Part shown: positions 26,817 through 35,041 of the stretch, one piece after another
How positions within the stretch are numbered: the stretch's first letter is position 1
How the letters are laid out: every line of letters starts with the position of its first letter
Assembly (NCBI RefSeq): GCF_001428525.1
Contig: NZ_LMHW01000014.1
Coordinates: 310,001 to 374,000, forward strand
Direction of reading: 5' to 3'
Length of the DNA stretch: 64,000 nt
Source: Flavobacterium sp. Root186
GTDB lineage: Bacteria; Bacteroidota; Bacteroidia; Flavobacteriales; Flavobacteriaceae
Made by a program: the position numbers and the translations under genes
The notes under the pieces: model-generated
The model's input: only the letters and a program-made list of their open reading frames with translations
Database searches by the model: none
Told to the model about the DNA's origin: nothing

Positions 26817-27833
26817 TTATTCTAAAACCGAATAATCTCCAATGCTGATACTTGTAAATTTTCCATCATAACTAACATGATTTCCAATCATTGCATTATC
26901 TAAGTTAGCATTTTTTATTTGAGAATTAGTCTGTATTAAGCTATTTTTAATAGAGCTGTCGGTTACATGGCAGCCTTTTCCTATTGATACATTTGGCCCA
27001 ACTGTTGTGTTTTTCAATACTACATTTTCGCCAATATAACATGGTGGAATAATTGTTGAATTTTCCAGCGTTACATTATAATCAACTAAATGCTCTCCGT
27101 CATTATGTAAAAATCCTAACATTCTGCTGTTAGTTTCAACCGTAACATCTTTGTTTCCACAGTCCATCCATTCGTCAACACTTCCGGTCTTAAAAACTTT
27201 TCCGTTTGCCATCATGGCTTTGATACCGTCGTTAATTTGGTATTCTCCTCCATTTTGGATGTTATTGTCTAAAACTCCCTGAAGCTCTTTTTTTAGATCT
27301 CCAACTTCTTTAAAATAATAAATCCCGATCACGGCCAAATCACTAACAAACTCTTTTGGTTTTTCAACCAATTCTATAATTTCATTGTTTTGATTTAATT
27401 TTACAACTCCAAAAGCTTCTGGCTGATCAACTTGTTTTACCCAAATTACAGCATCGGCAGATGGATCTAATTCAAAATCGGCTCTAATTAAAGTATCGGC
27501 GTAAGCAATAACTGTTGGTCCAGACAGTGATTCTTTTGCACACATAATAGCATGCCCGGTTCCTAAAGGTAAATCCTGACGATATATTGAAGCTTTTGCT
27601 CCTAAACCTTGTGCCAAATCCTGCAGACTTGTAACAACATCATCTCCAAAAAATGCTTCGTCTCCAAGAATAAAGGCAACTTCTTCTATTGGCTGCTTTA
27701 ATATTTTAGCAATATCTTCAACTAAACGGTGAACAATAGATTTTCCTGCAACCGGAATTAATGGTTTTGGCACTGTTAAAGTATGTGGGCGAAGTCTTGA
27801 TCCACGACCTGCCATTGGTACGATTATTTTCAT
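26817..27833 (-). CDS. Sugar-phosphate nucleotidyltransferase with C-terminal beta-helix
   Basis: This 338-residue enzyme has the N-terminal pyrophosphorylase signature (MKIIVPMAGRGSRLRPHT, TVPKPLIPVAGKSIV), LGTGHAI, YADTLI (Mg site) and VEKPKEF. From about residue 250 it has hexapeptide left-handed beta-helix repeats (IIPPCYIGENVVLKNTTVGPNVSIG). It should form an NDP-sugar from an NTP and a sugar-1-phosphate, resembling glucose- or mannose-1-phosphate nucleotidyltransferases. The exact sugar is uncertain. It is followed by the TPR/DUF4292/EnvC-like genes and preceded by dut. Confidence 0.87.
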   Translation of the reverse strand: MKIIVPMAGRGSRLRPHTLTVPKPLIPVAGKSIVHRLVEDIAKILKQPIEEVAFILGDEAFFGDDVVTSLQDLAQGLGAKASIYRQDLPLGTGHAIMCAKESLSGPTVIAYADTLIRADFELDPSADAVIWVKQVDQPEAFGVVKLNQNNEIIELVEKPKEFVSDLAVIGIYYFKEVGDLKKELQGVLDNNIQNGGEYQINDGIKAMMANGKVFKTGSVDEWMDCGNKDVTVETNSRMLGFLHNDGEHLVDYNVTLENSTIIPPCYIGENVVLKNTTVGPNVSIGKGCHVTDSSIKNSLIQTNSQIKNANLDNAMIGNHVSYDGKFTSISIGDYSVLE

Positions 27834-27969
27834 CTAATTTTATTTTATATGGGAAGATTTAAAAAACCTTCAGTTTGGTTAGTTCAAGTTTTAATTTTTA
27901 AAAATTTGCAGAAGTTCTACAGCCTTAGAATATGTACAACAAAAACTGTATGAGACTGAGACTGAAAAC

Positions 27970-28404
27970 TTATTTCACTCCAGTACTTCCAAATCCGCCT
28001 GCTCCTCTTGAAGTTTCAGTAAGCTCTTCAACTTCAATCCATTCTGCTCTTTCGTGTTTGGCAATAATTAATTGTGCAATTCTTTCTCCGTTTTCGATTA
28101 CAAATTCTTCATTTGATAAATTTACCAAAATCACGCCTATTTCACCTCTGTAATCAGCATCAACAGTTCCTGGAGAATTTAAAACCGTAACTCCTTTTTT
28201 TGCCGCCAATCCGCTTCTTGGTCTAACTTGTGCTTCGTAACCAATTGGCAATTCAATAAAAAGTCCTGTTTTTACAATTGTTCTTTCTAAAGGTTTTAAC
28301 GTAATTGGTTCTGTAATATTGGCACGCAAGTCCATTCCTGCAGAAGCAATCGTTTCGTAATTTGGTAAATCGTGTTGTGATTTATTGATAATTTGTATTT
28401 TCAT
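27970..28404 (-). CDS. dut: dUTP diphosphatase
   Basis: The 144-residue trimeric dUTPase has all five motifs: SAGMDLRANI (motif 1), RPRSGLAAKKGV (2), SPGTVDADYRGEIGVILVN (3), NGERIAQLII (4) and the C-terminal glycine-rich GAGGFGSTG (5). It hydrolyses dUTP to dUMP, limiting uracil in DNA. It sits 29 nt downstream of the flippase gene on the same strand. Confidence 0.96.
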   Translation of the reverse strand: MKIQIINKSQHDLPNYETIASAGMDLRANITEPITLKPLERTIVKTGLFIELPIGYEAQVRPRSGLAAKKGVTVLNSPGTVDADYRGEIGVILVNLSNEEFVIENGERIAQLIIAKHERAEWIEVEELTETSRGAGGFGSTGVK

Positions 28405-28433
28405 TTTTATTATAAAAGATTAAAAAAGCACTT

Positions 28434-29894
28434 TTACTTTCTATTCATTATTCCTTTGATTGTGTCTTTTTCGTTGTGATAAACAAAGTACATAAAGGCT
28501 AATAATAACGGAATTCCAACAAAATAATTTTCTCTAAATCCATAAAAAGAAATAGCCGAAAATAAAATTGAAATTCCTAAATAAGCCGAAATTTTATTCA
28601 TGTCGTAAGGAATAGGATAATATTTGTTTCCTAAAACATACGATATTAACATCATACTTCCATAAGCAGAAATCGTTGCGATTGCAGATCCGTAATAACT
28701 GTATTTTGGAATTAAAAAGTAATTTAAAACCAAGGTTACAATTGCTCCAACAATTGAGATATAAGCACCAATTTTTGTTTGATCTGTAAGTTTATACCAA
28801 ACCGATAAGTTGTTGTAAATTCCTAAAAAGAAGTTTGCCAAAATAATTAAGGGCACCACTTTCATGGCTTCCCAATAGGATTTATTGTCTAATAAAAGAT
28901 ATTTAAGAATGTCTGCAAAAACAATAACTCCTAATAAAATCAACGAACCCAAAATCACAAAATATTTTGTAATTACAGCATAAGTCTGAGGTGCATTTTC
29001 GTTTTTTGCATGGCTGAAAAAGAAAGGTTCGATTCCTAATCTAAAAGCAGTTGCAAACAAAACCATAAATAAACCTAATTTATAACAGGCAGAATAGGCT
29101 CCAACTTCAGATTTTGCAAGATTTTCAGGAAGTAAATATCCTAATAAGATTTTATCGAAATGTTCATTAACAGCAAATGCAAGTCCGGCAACTAAAATTG
29201 GCAGACCATATTTCATCATTTTTTTCCAAAGTACCGGATCGAATTTTCGTCCAAGCGAAAGATAATTTGGAGAAAGTACAATGAAAGTTGCTAAACTAGC
29301 CAGCAGATTAGCAATGAAAATGTAAGCAATCTGGAAATTTTCTACATATAAATTATCCCAAACTGAATTAGGATTTGAAGCCGCAAGTTTTGGCAGATAC
29401 ATTAAAAAGAAAATATTAAGCAGTAAATTAATTACCACATTTCCAATTTTAATAGCAGCATAAACCATTGGCCGCTGATTTGCTCTTAATTTTGAAAACG
29501 GCACTAAAACCAATGCATCTAAAACTAAAATCCAAACCGAATAGGTAATATACTGCGCATCTACCTCGGCCCAGTTTGCCAATGTATTTCTAAAAATTAA
29601 TGCCGCAAACAAGAATCCTATTGATGACCAGAATATTGATATTGTAGAAGTTGCGATTACATTTTTTTTGTCTTCCTCGGCACTGTAAAATCTAAAAAAA
29701 GCAGTTTCCATTCCGTAAGAAAGAACTACGTTAAAGAAAACCATCCAAGACAAAACAATCGAAACTTCGCCATATTCGGCAGTCGGTAAAATACCTGTAT
29801 ATAATCTGACCAATAAAAAACTGAGCATTCGCGGTAAAACGGTTGCCAGTCCATAAATTGCAGTTTGTTTGAATAGATTTTTATATAATCCCAA
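28434..29894 (-). CDS. Oligosaccharide flippase (MOP/Wzx-like)
   Basis: This 486-residue polytopic protein has about 14 TM helices and the MOP-superfamily N-terminus (FKQTAIYGLATVLPRMLSFLL, LPTAEYGEVSIVLSWMVF). It probably flips a lipid-linked oligosaccharide across the inner membrane. The best start is TTG at 29894; the first in-frame ATG (29828) would remove half of the first helix. It is followed by dut and probably co-transcribed with it. Its pairing with any particular polysaccharide is unknown. Confidence 0.87.
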   Translation of the reverse strand: MGLYKNLFKQTAIYGLATVLPRMLSFLLVRLYTGILPTAEYGEVSIVLSWMVFFNVVLSYGMETAFFRFYSAEEDKKNVIATSTISIFWSSIGFLFAALIFRNTLANWAEVDAQYITYSVWILVLDALVLVPFSKLRANQRPMVYAAIKIGNVVINLLLNIFFLMYLPKLAASNPNSVWDNLYVENFQIAYIFIANLLASLATFIVLSPNYLSLGRKFDPVLWKKMMKYGLPILVAGLAFAVNEHFDKILLGYLLPENLAKSEVGAYSACYKLGLFMVLFATAFRLGIEPFFFSHAKNENAPQTYAVITKYFVILGSLILLGVIVFADILKYLLLDNKSYWEAMKVVPLIILANFFLGIYNNLSVWYKLTDQTKIGAYISIVGAIVTLVLNYFLIPKYSYYGSAIATISAYGSMMLISYVLGNKYYPIPYDMNKISAYLGISILFSAISFYGFRENYFVGIPLLLAFMYFVYHNEKDTIKGIMNRK

Positions 29895-29988
29895 AATAAT
29901 TTAGTAATAAAGTTCGAAAAACAAAAATAACCAATTCTTTGGTTTTATTGGTCCTTTTACGATTCAATAAAAAAACTTAGCGACAATT

Positions 29989-30435
29989 TTAATGTGTTAA
30001 TTTATTTTCGTCTAAAACTTTCACAAAATGAAAACCTTTTGGACCGTATCCCTGATTATAATAAAATCGGTGCGCACCAAAATTTCCTGAGAAAGCATCC
30101 AAAACAATACTGCTGCAACCTAAGTCAAGTGCTTTTTGTTCAATATAATCTGTAAGCATTTTTCCGATTCCTTTAGAACGATATTCTGGATTTACTACAA
30201 AATTGTCAATTTCGAGATATTTTCCCGTCCATAATTTTGTTGCTGACCAACATCCTGTAATACCCAAACAAACTTCATTTTCAAAAACTCCAATCTGGAT
30301 GTAATTATGTGGAACCATTTCAGAAAGAAATGATTGGTATTTTTCTAAAGTTATATTGGGATATAAAAATCTGATGGTTTCAATTTGAGCCACCATTTCG
30401 TCAATCGTAGTAAATTCGCGTATTTGTAAAGCCAT
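29989..30435 (-). CDS. GNAT family N-acetyltransferase
   Basis: The 148-residue single GNAT domain has acetyl-CoA motif A as YRSKGIGKMLTDYIEQKA, preceded by EIDNFVVNPE and followed by VLDAFSGNFGAHRFYYNQGYG. The substrate is not predictable. It is the first gene left of the repeat-bearing intergenic region and has its own TAnnTTTG promoter at 30460-30453. Confidence 0.92.
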   Translation of the reverse strand: MALQIREFTTIDEMVAQIETIRFLYPNITLEKYQSFLSEMVPHNYIQIGVFENEVCLGITGCWSATKLWTGKYLEIDNFVVNPEYRSKGIGKMLTDYIEQKALDLGCSSIVLDAFSGNFGAHRFYYNQGYGPKGFHFVKVLDENKLTH

Positions 30436-30452
30436 AGTGATAGAATATAACT

Positions 30453-30460
30453 CAAAATTA
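30453..30460 (-). promoter_or_regulatory. Promoter -7 element for the GNAT gene
   Basis: TAATTTTG on the - strand exactly matches TAnnTTTG, 17 nt upstream of the ATG. No clean -33 TTG at the preferred distance is visible. Confidence 0.55.
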
Positions 30461-30562
30461 ATTGTTTTTTTTAAGCAAGTTATATAATTAACAACACACT
30501 AACATGTGAAATATATAAATTAAGGCTGAAAATTATGTAACTTTTTTTAGACAGTCTTTTCT

Positions 30563-30570
30563 TAAATTTG
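30563..30570 (+). promoter_or_regulatory. Promoter -7 element pointing into the tandem repeat array
   Basis: TAAATTTG on the + strand exactly matches TAnnTTTG. A start a few bases downstream would fall at about 30576, right at the first GGGATTGA unit (30578). The -33 region is T-rich but lacks a clear TTG. Confidence 0.5.
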
Positions 30571-30577
30571 TTTCACA

Positions 30578-30860
30578 GGGATTGAGAAAGCTAAATACAA
30601 CCCTTATAAAAAAGGAAGCACTGGGACTGATAAAGCTTGTTTGTTCCCATAAAAGACAAAGCACAAGGGATTGATTCTGCTGAAATGTAACCCTAAAAAA
30701 ACAGAGCACTGGGATTGATAAAGCTAGTTTGTTCCCATAAAAGACAAAGCACAGGGATTGATTCTGCTGAAATGTAACCCTTAAAAAAACAGAGCATTGG
30801 GATTGATAAAGCTAGTTTGTTCCCATGAAAGACAAAGCAACAGAGTGATAAAATCTGTGT
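30578..30860 (+). repeat. Tandem array of six 43-45 nt GGGA(T/C)TGA units, candidate non-coding RNA
   Basis: Units start at 30578, 30623, 30667, 30711, 30754 and 30799, with a degenerate seventh from about 30843. Each opens with GGGATTGA (GGGACTGA in the second) and has CCC about 23 nt later, so each can form a small GGG/CCC-closed hairpin, followed by an A-rich linker ending near ACAAAGCAC or ACAGAGCAC. Two unit types alternate: B, D and F share TAAAGCT and GTTTGTTCCCAT; C and E share TTCTGCTGAAATGTAACCC. In the first type, GTTTGT can alternatively pair with the ACAAAGC of its own linker. No credible ORF runs through it. A TAnnTTTG element lies just upstream and hairpins lie downstream. Confidence 0.8.
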
Positions 30861-30867
30861 CAATAAT

Positions 30868-30927
30868 TTTATAAAATGGTATTTGATTCTCAATTTTTGG
30901 GTAAATTGAGAATCACCATTTTATAAA
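30868..30927. repeat. Long imperfect inverted repeat downstream of the tandem array
   Basis: The left arm is TTTATAAAATGG (30868-30879), a 4-nt bulge TATT, then TGATTCTCAATTT (30884-30896). A 6-nt loop follows, and the right arm 30903-30927 is a perfect complement apart from the bulge. That gives 25 paired bases. It could cap or terminate a transcript of the repeat array. The arms contain no poly-U end, so it is not a textbook intrinsic terminator. Confidence 0.8.
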
Positions 30928-30969
30928 TTTTCTTGTTTACAGCTACTCTTAAAAAAGAAAAACTTCCAA

Positions 30970-31008
30970 AAAAAATAGCCGACAAATATTTGTCGGCTAT
31001 TTTTTTAT
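30970..31008. terminator. Bidirectional terminator downstream of atpG
   Basis: A perfect 26-nt palindrome at 30975-31000 (core ATAGCCGACAAAT and its complement) has an A-run before and a T-run after. It ends the - strand ATP synthase transcript and could also end + strand transcription from the repeat array. Confidence 0.92.
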
Positions 31009-31023
31009 ATGTGAATGAATTAA

Positions 31024-31884
31024 TTATCCGTTCAAAGCCTCAGCTCCACCAACGATCTCTAAGATTTCGTTTGTAATAGCTGCTTGACGAGCTTTGTTGT
31101 AAGTTAATTTCAATTGGTTTCTTAATTCAGTTGCGTTGTCAGTTGCTTTGTGCATAGCCGTCATACGTGCACCGTGCTCAGAAGCAAATGAATCACGAAT
31201 ACCTTTGTATAATTGTGTTTTTAAAGACTTTGGAATTAAAGTCAAAACAATTTCTTCTTTTGAAGGTTCGAAAATATAATCTCCAGCAGAAACTGCAACA
31301 TCAGATTTAATAGGTGCTAATGGCAAAAACTGTTCTGTTTGAACAATTTGAGTTGCAGCATTTTTAAATTGATTGTAGATTAATTCGATTCTGTCATATT
31401 CTCCAGACAAGAATTTTTCAGTCAAATTATCTGCAATTCCAGCAACATTTTCGAAAGTTAAATGATCAAAAATCGCATTATGATGTCCGTGAACTTTATG
31501 CGTTTTACTTAAAGCATCATTTCCTTTTTTACCAATAGCAAAAACATCAACTTGTTTCCCAGCATAAAAATCTGTACGATTCTTAATCTCTTTAATAACA
31601 TTTGAATTGAATGCACCACATAAACCTCTGTTAGAAGTTATAGCAACAAGCAATACTTTTTTTACTTCACGTTGTGTAGTGTAATCTCCTCCTACTTCAC
31701 CTTCAAGTGTAGCAGAAAGATTTTGCAGTAACTCCGTTAATTTCTCGGCATAAGGGCGCATTGCAGTGATTGCATCTTGTGCTTTCTTAAGCTTTGCAGC
31801 AGAAACCATTTTCATAGCCGATGTAATCTGCATCGTCGATGAAACGGAAGTAATTCTATTACGGATTTCCTTTAAATTTGCCAT
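31024..31884 (-). CDS. atpG: ATP synthase F1 gamma subunit
   Basis: The 286-residue central-stalk subunit has the N-terminal helix NLKEIRNRITSVSSTMQITSAMKMVSAAKL, the SNRGLCGAFN motif and the C-terminal helix NATELRNQLKLTYNKARQAAITNEILEIVGGAEAL. It couples c-ring rotation to the F1 catalytic sites. It is the last gene of this operon; beta and epsilon genes do not follow, so they must be encoded elsewhere. A 90-bp gap with a strong hairpin separates it from atpA. Confidence 0.97.
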   Translation of the reverse strand: MANLKEIRNRITSVSSTMQITSAMKMVSAAKLKKAQDAITAMRPYAEKLTELLQNLSATLEGEVGGDYTTQREVKKVLLVAITSNRGLCGAFNSNVIKEIKNRTDFYAGKQVDVFAIGKKGNDALSKTHKVHGHHNAIFDHLTFENVAGIADNLTEKFLSGEYDRIELIYNQFKNAATQIVQTEQFLPLAPIKSDVAVSAGDYIFEPSKEEIVLTLIPKSLKTQLYKGIRDSFASEHGARMTAMHKATDNATELRNQLKLTYNKARQAAITNEILEIVGGAEALNG

Positions 31885-31912
31885 CTATTAATTAGAAAAT
31901 GTGACAATTTGA

Positions 31913-31961
31913 AAATTAGATAATTAGAACAATGATAAGTCATTTTCTAATTATCTAATTT
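31913..31961. repeat. Inverted repeat between atpA and atpG
   Basis: The arms AAATTAGATAATTAGAA (31913-31929) and TTCTAATTATCTAATTT (31945-31961) are perfect complements around a 15-nt loop. The same ATTAGATAATTAG word recurs at both ends of the gap. The hairpin lies inside the operon and could mark a processing site or attenuator. Confidence 0.8.
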
Positions 31962-31974
31962 ACCAATTATCTAA

Positions 31975-33552
31975 TTAGTTATATTTTGCTGAAATTTCTT
32001 TTGCTGCTTTTTCGATAACATCAGTAATGTTGTCATCTAATTTACCAGCTTTCAACGCATTAAGCGTATCTTTATGTTTACTATTTAAGTAAGCTAAGAA
32101 ATCAGCTTCAAATTCTTTTACTTTATTTACAGGAACGTTTCTTAACAAGTTTTTAGAACCAGCATAAATAATAGCTACTTGGTTTTCAACAGGATAAGGA
32201 TCATTCAAACCTTGTTTCAAGATTTCAACGTTTCTTTTTCCTTTTTCAATTACGTTTAAAGTAACAGAATCCAAGTCAGAACCAAATTTAGCGAAAGCCT
32301 CTAATTCACGGAATTGAGCCTGGTCTAATTTTAAAGTTCCAGAAACTTTTTTCATTGATTTAATTTGAGCATTACCTCCAACACGAGATACAGAGATACC
32401 TACGTTAATAGCAGGACGAACACCAGAGTTGAACAAATCTCCATCAAGGAAAATCTGACCATCTGTAATCGAAATTACGTTTGTTGGGATATATGCAGAA
32501 ACGTCACCAGCCTGAGTTTCAATAATTGGTAAAGCAGTTAATGAACCACCACCTTTTACGATAGACTTGATAGAATCTGGTAAATCGTTCATGTTTTTAG
32601 CAATTCCATCATCAGCAATTACTTTACAAGCACGCTCTAATAAACGAGAGTGTAAGTAAAAAACGTCTCCAGGATATGCCTCACGTCCCGGTGGTCTTCT
32701 TAATAAAAGAGAAACCTCACGGTAAGCAACAGCTTGTTTAGATAAATCATCATACACAATAAGTGCAGGACGACCTGAATCTCTAAAATATTCACCAATT
32801 GCAGCACCTGCGAAAGGAGCATAAACTTGCATTGGAGCTGGATCAGAAGCATTTGCCGCAACAATAACTGTATAAGCCATTGCACCTTTTTCTTCTAACA
32901 TTTTAGCGATTCCTGCTACAGTTGAAGCTTTTTGCCCAATTGCAACATATATACAGAATACAGGTTTTCCTGCATCATAAAATTCTTTTTGATTTAAGAT
33001 TGTATCGATACAAACAGTTGATTTACCTGTTTGACGGTCACCAATAACAAGCTCACGTTGTCCACGACCAACCGGGATCATAGCATCTACTGCTTTTACT
33101 CCTGTTTGTAATGGCTCAGTAACTGGCTGACGGAAGATAACTCCAGGAGCTTTTCTTTCTAAAGGCATTTCGTATAAGTCTCCACCAATTGGCCCTTTTC
33201 CATCAATTGGAAAACCAAGAGTGTTTACTACACGTCCTACCATTTGCTCACCTACTTTAAGAGAAGCAATACGTTGTGTTCTTTTTGCTGTTGATCCTTC
33301 TTTGATTCCTGTTGATGGTCCTAAAAGTACCACACCAACATTGTCTTCTTCAAGGTTCAATACAATAGCTTCAAGTCCGTTATCAAATTCAACTAACTCA
33401 CCATATTGTACATTCGATAACCCGTAAATACGAGCAATACCGTCTCCAACTTGAAGTACTGTTCCTACTTCCTCTAGCGTAGCACCAGATTCAAAACCTT
33501 CTACTTGCTTTCTTAATATTGCTGAAATTTCAGCAGGTTTGATTTCCGCCAT
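31975..33552 (-). CDS. atpA: ATP synthase F1 alpha subunit
   Basis: The 525-residue non-catalytic nucleotide-binding subunit shows the P-loop GDRQTGKST, AIGQKASTVA, the Walker B region RPALIVYDDLSKQAVAYREVSLLLRRPPGREAYPGD and the VGGNAQIKSMKKVSGTLKLD segment. It alternates with beta in the F1 head. It lies 39 nt downstream of atpH. Length is slightly above the usual 505-515 residues. Confidence 0.98.
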   Translation of the reverse strand: MAEIKPAEISAILRKQVEGFESGATLEEVGTVLQVGDGIARIYGLSNVQYGELVEFDNGLEAIVLNLEEDNVGVVLLGPSTGIKEGSTAKRTQRIASLKVGEQMVGRVVNTLGFPIDGKGPIGGDLYEMPLERKAPGVIFRQPVTEPLQTGVKAVDAMIPVGRGQRELVIGDRQTGKSTVCIDTILNQKEFYDAGKPVFCIYVAIGQKASTVAGIAKMLEEKGAMAYTVIVAANASDPAPMQVYAPFAGAAIGEYFRDSGRPALIVYDDLSKQAVAYREVSLLLRRPPGREAYPGDVFYLHSRLLERACKVIADDGIAKNMNDLPDSIKSIVKGGGSLTALPIIETQAGDVSAYIPTNVISITDGQIFLDGDLFNSGVRPAINVGISVSRVGGNAQIKSMKKVSGTLKLDQAQFRELEAFAKFGSDLDSVTLNVIEKGKRNVEILKQGLNDPYPVENQVAIIYAGSKNLLRNVPVNKVKEFEADFLAYLNSKHKDTLNALKAGKLDDNITDVIEKAAKEISAKYN

Positions 33553-33591
33553 CTTAATTTATAATTTAGACACTTTTTATGTGTAATAAAA

Positions 33592-34125
33592 CTAATTACT
33601 TAACTCTCTTTTTAATACTTGTAATCTGTTTGCTACAGATGCATTGTATTGATTATCACCTATTCTTAAAATAAATCCACCAATGATTGAAGGATCTACT
33701 ATATTTTCAATTGTAATTTTTTTATCTGACAAAGTTGCAATTTTAGCTAAAACTTTAGCTTCTAATGCAGCATCCATAGGAATTGCAGTTGTAACTTTTG
33801 CTACTTCAATACCATTACTTTGATCAAATAGTTTGCTGTATTCTACTGCAATTGCATCTAGAATTTCAAATCTTTTGTTTTCAAATAATAAATGAAATAA
33901 ACCTTTGGTTACGCCATTTACATTTGCAAAAACTTCTAAAAGAGCACTTTCCTTAACTTCAACTTTTGTAGTTGGGTTTTGAATAAAGGTACTCAATTCT
34001 GCATTTGTCTCAATTGCCAAAGCAATTGACTTCATATCGTTATTGACAGCTTCGGCAACACCTTTAGAGTTTGCTAAGTCTAGAATTGCTTTTGCATAAC
34101 GAATTGCTGCTCTTGTACTTGCCAT
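33592..34125 (-). CDS. atpH: ATP synthase F1 delta subunit
   Basis: The 177-residue peripheral-stalk protein (OSCP homologue) has the N-terminal helical domain RAAIRYAKAILDLANSKG and the C-terminal IVDPSIIGGFILRIGDNQYNASVANRLQVLKREL. It links the b-subunit stalk to the top of F1. It starts 4 nt after atpF. Confidence 0.96.
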   Translation of the reverse strand: MASTRAAIRYAKAILDLANSKGVAEAVNNDMKSIALAIETNAELSTFIQNPTTKVEVKESALLEVFANVNGVTKGLFHLLFENKRFEILDAIAVEYSKLFDQSNGIEVAKVTTAIPMDAALEAKVLAKIATLSDKKITIENIVDPSIIGGFILRIGDNQYNASVANRLQVLKRELSN

Positions 34126-34129
34126 AATC

Positions 34130-34630
34130 TTAGTTTAACTTTACGTCACCTAACATTTTCTCTACTAATTTAGCTTGAGATTCTTTGTTAGATAATTCTT
34201 CTTTCAATAATTTTTCAGCAATACTCAATGATAAAGTTGAAACTTGAGATTTCAATTCTGCCATTGCAGCATTTTTTTCGCTTTCGATAGCCGCTTTAGC
34301 CTGCTCGATTATTTTTTGACCTTGTGCTTGTGCTTCGTTTTTAGAATCAGCAATCATTTTCTCTTTCATTTCGCGAGCTTCTTTTAACATAGCATCACGT
34401 TCTGCACGAGCTTCGTTTAAAATTCTTTGATTGTCAGCTTGTAAATTTTGCATTTCTTGTCTAGCATTCTCAGCAGAAAGTAAAGCATCTTTAATACCTT
34501 GCTCTCTATCATTTACTGCATCAAGAATTGGTTTCCAAGCAAATTTTTTCAATAAAAATATTAATCCAACAAATATTAGAATCTGCCAAAAGAACAAACC
34601 GAACTCAAACTGATTTATTAACTTTTCCAT
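34130..34630 (-). CDS. atpF: ATP synthase F0 b subunit
   Basis: The 166-residue protein has one N-terminal TM helix (FGLFFWQILIFVGLIFLLKKFAWKPIL) and a long charged Ala/Glu/Lys-rich helix that forms the peripheral stalk. It lies between atpE and atpH in the usual order. The 118-bp gap separating it from atpE contains a hairpin. Confidence 0.96.
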   Translation of the reverse strand: MEKLINQFEFGLFFWQILIFVGLIFLLKKFAWKPILDAVNDREQGIKDALLSAENARQEMQNLQADNQRILNEARAERDAMLKEAREMKEKMIADSKNEAQAQGQKIIEQAKAAIESEKNAAMAELKSQVSTLSLSIAEKLLKEELSNKESQAKLVEKMLGDVKLN

Positions 34631-34698
34631 TATATATGATTATAAATTTTAAATTATGTCTTTTTAACTGCCAAAGGCAATTTTAATGTTTTATTTTT

Positions 34699-34737
34699 AA
34701 AACAATAGTTACAACCAACCGTTGCAACTATTGTTTT
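34699..34737 (-). terminator. Hairpin downstream of atpE, possible partial terminator
   Basis: The arms 34699-34715 and 34721-34737 (AAAACAATAGTT and complement, one mismatch, 5-nt loop) lie just after the atpE stop. On the - strand they are followed by a T/A-rich tract. It resembles a leaky terminator that would raise atpE message over atpF and later genes. Confidence 0.65.
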
Positions 34738-34748
34738 TTGTGTTTTAA

Positions 34749-34940
34749 TTAAGCAGCGAATAACGCAGCGAAACCAATTCCTTCAATAAGTGCAGCAGCG
34801 ATAAGCATAGCTGTTTGGATTTTTCCTGAAGCTTCTGGTTGACGAGCAATTGCGTCCATTGCTGAACCACCAATTCTACCAATACCTAAAGCAGCTCCGA
34901 TTACGATTAATCCTGCTCCAATGAAATTTAAACCGTTCAT
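34749..34940 (-). CDS. atpE: ATP synthase F0 c subunit
   Basis: The 63-residue hairpin of two TM helices is joined by the polar loop ARQPEA. The ion-carrying carboxylate is Glu53 in ALIEGIGFAA; the ES/ET pair and other residues typical of sodium-coupled rings are absent, so proton coupling is likely. At 63 residues it is shorter than the E. coli protein (79) but normal for Bacteroidota. Confidence 0.97.
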   Translation of the reverse strand: MNGLNFIGAGLIVIGAALGIGRIGGSAMDAIARQPEASGKIQTAMLIAAALIEGIGFAALFAA

Positions 34941-34992
34941 ATATGTATATATTAAAAATTAAACATTCAATTTGATTTTAGATTTTTGAATG

Positions 34993-35024
34993 TAGATTTT
35001 AGATTAAAAATAATCTGAAATCTA
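34993..35024. repeat. Inverted repeat between atpB and atpE
   Basis: TAGATTTTAGATTA (34993-35006) pairs with TAATCTGAAATCTA (35011-35024) with one G-U position. Related GATTTTAGATT and AATCTAA words fill the rest of the 101-bp gap. It is part of an intergenic word-repeat pattern seen elsewhere in the window. Confidence 0.7.
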
Positions 35025-35041
35025 AACTCTGAAATCTAATT

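Noticed and set aside
30578..30860. CRISPR array
   Set aside because: The intervals between GGGATTGA words are themselves repeated (two alternating types), so there are no unique spacers, and no cas genes are near.
30693..30893. 66-codon - strand frame across the tandem repeats
   Set aside because: It is a by-product of the repeat. Unit lengths of 43-45 nt do not hold a frame, composition is biased to Leu/Phe/Ser, and no homologue-like motif is present.
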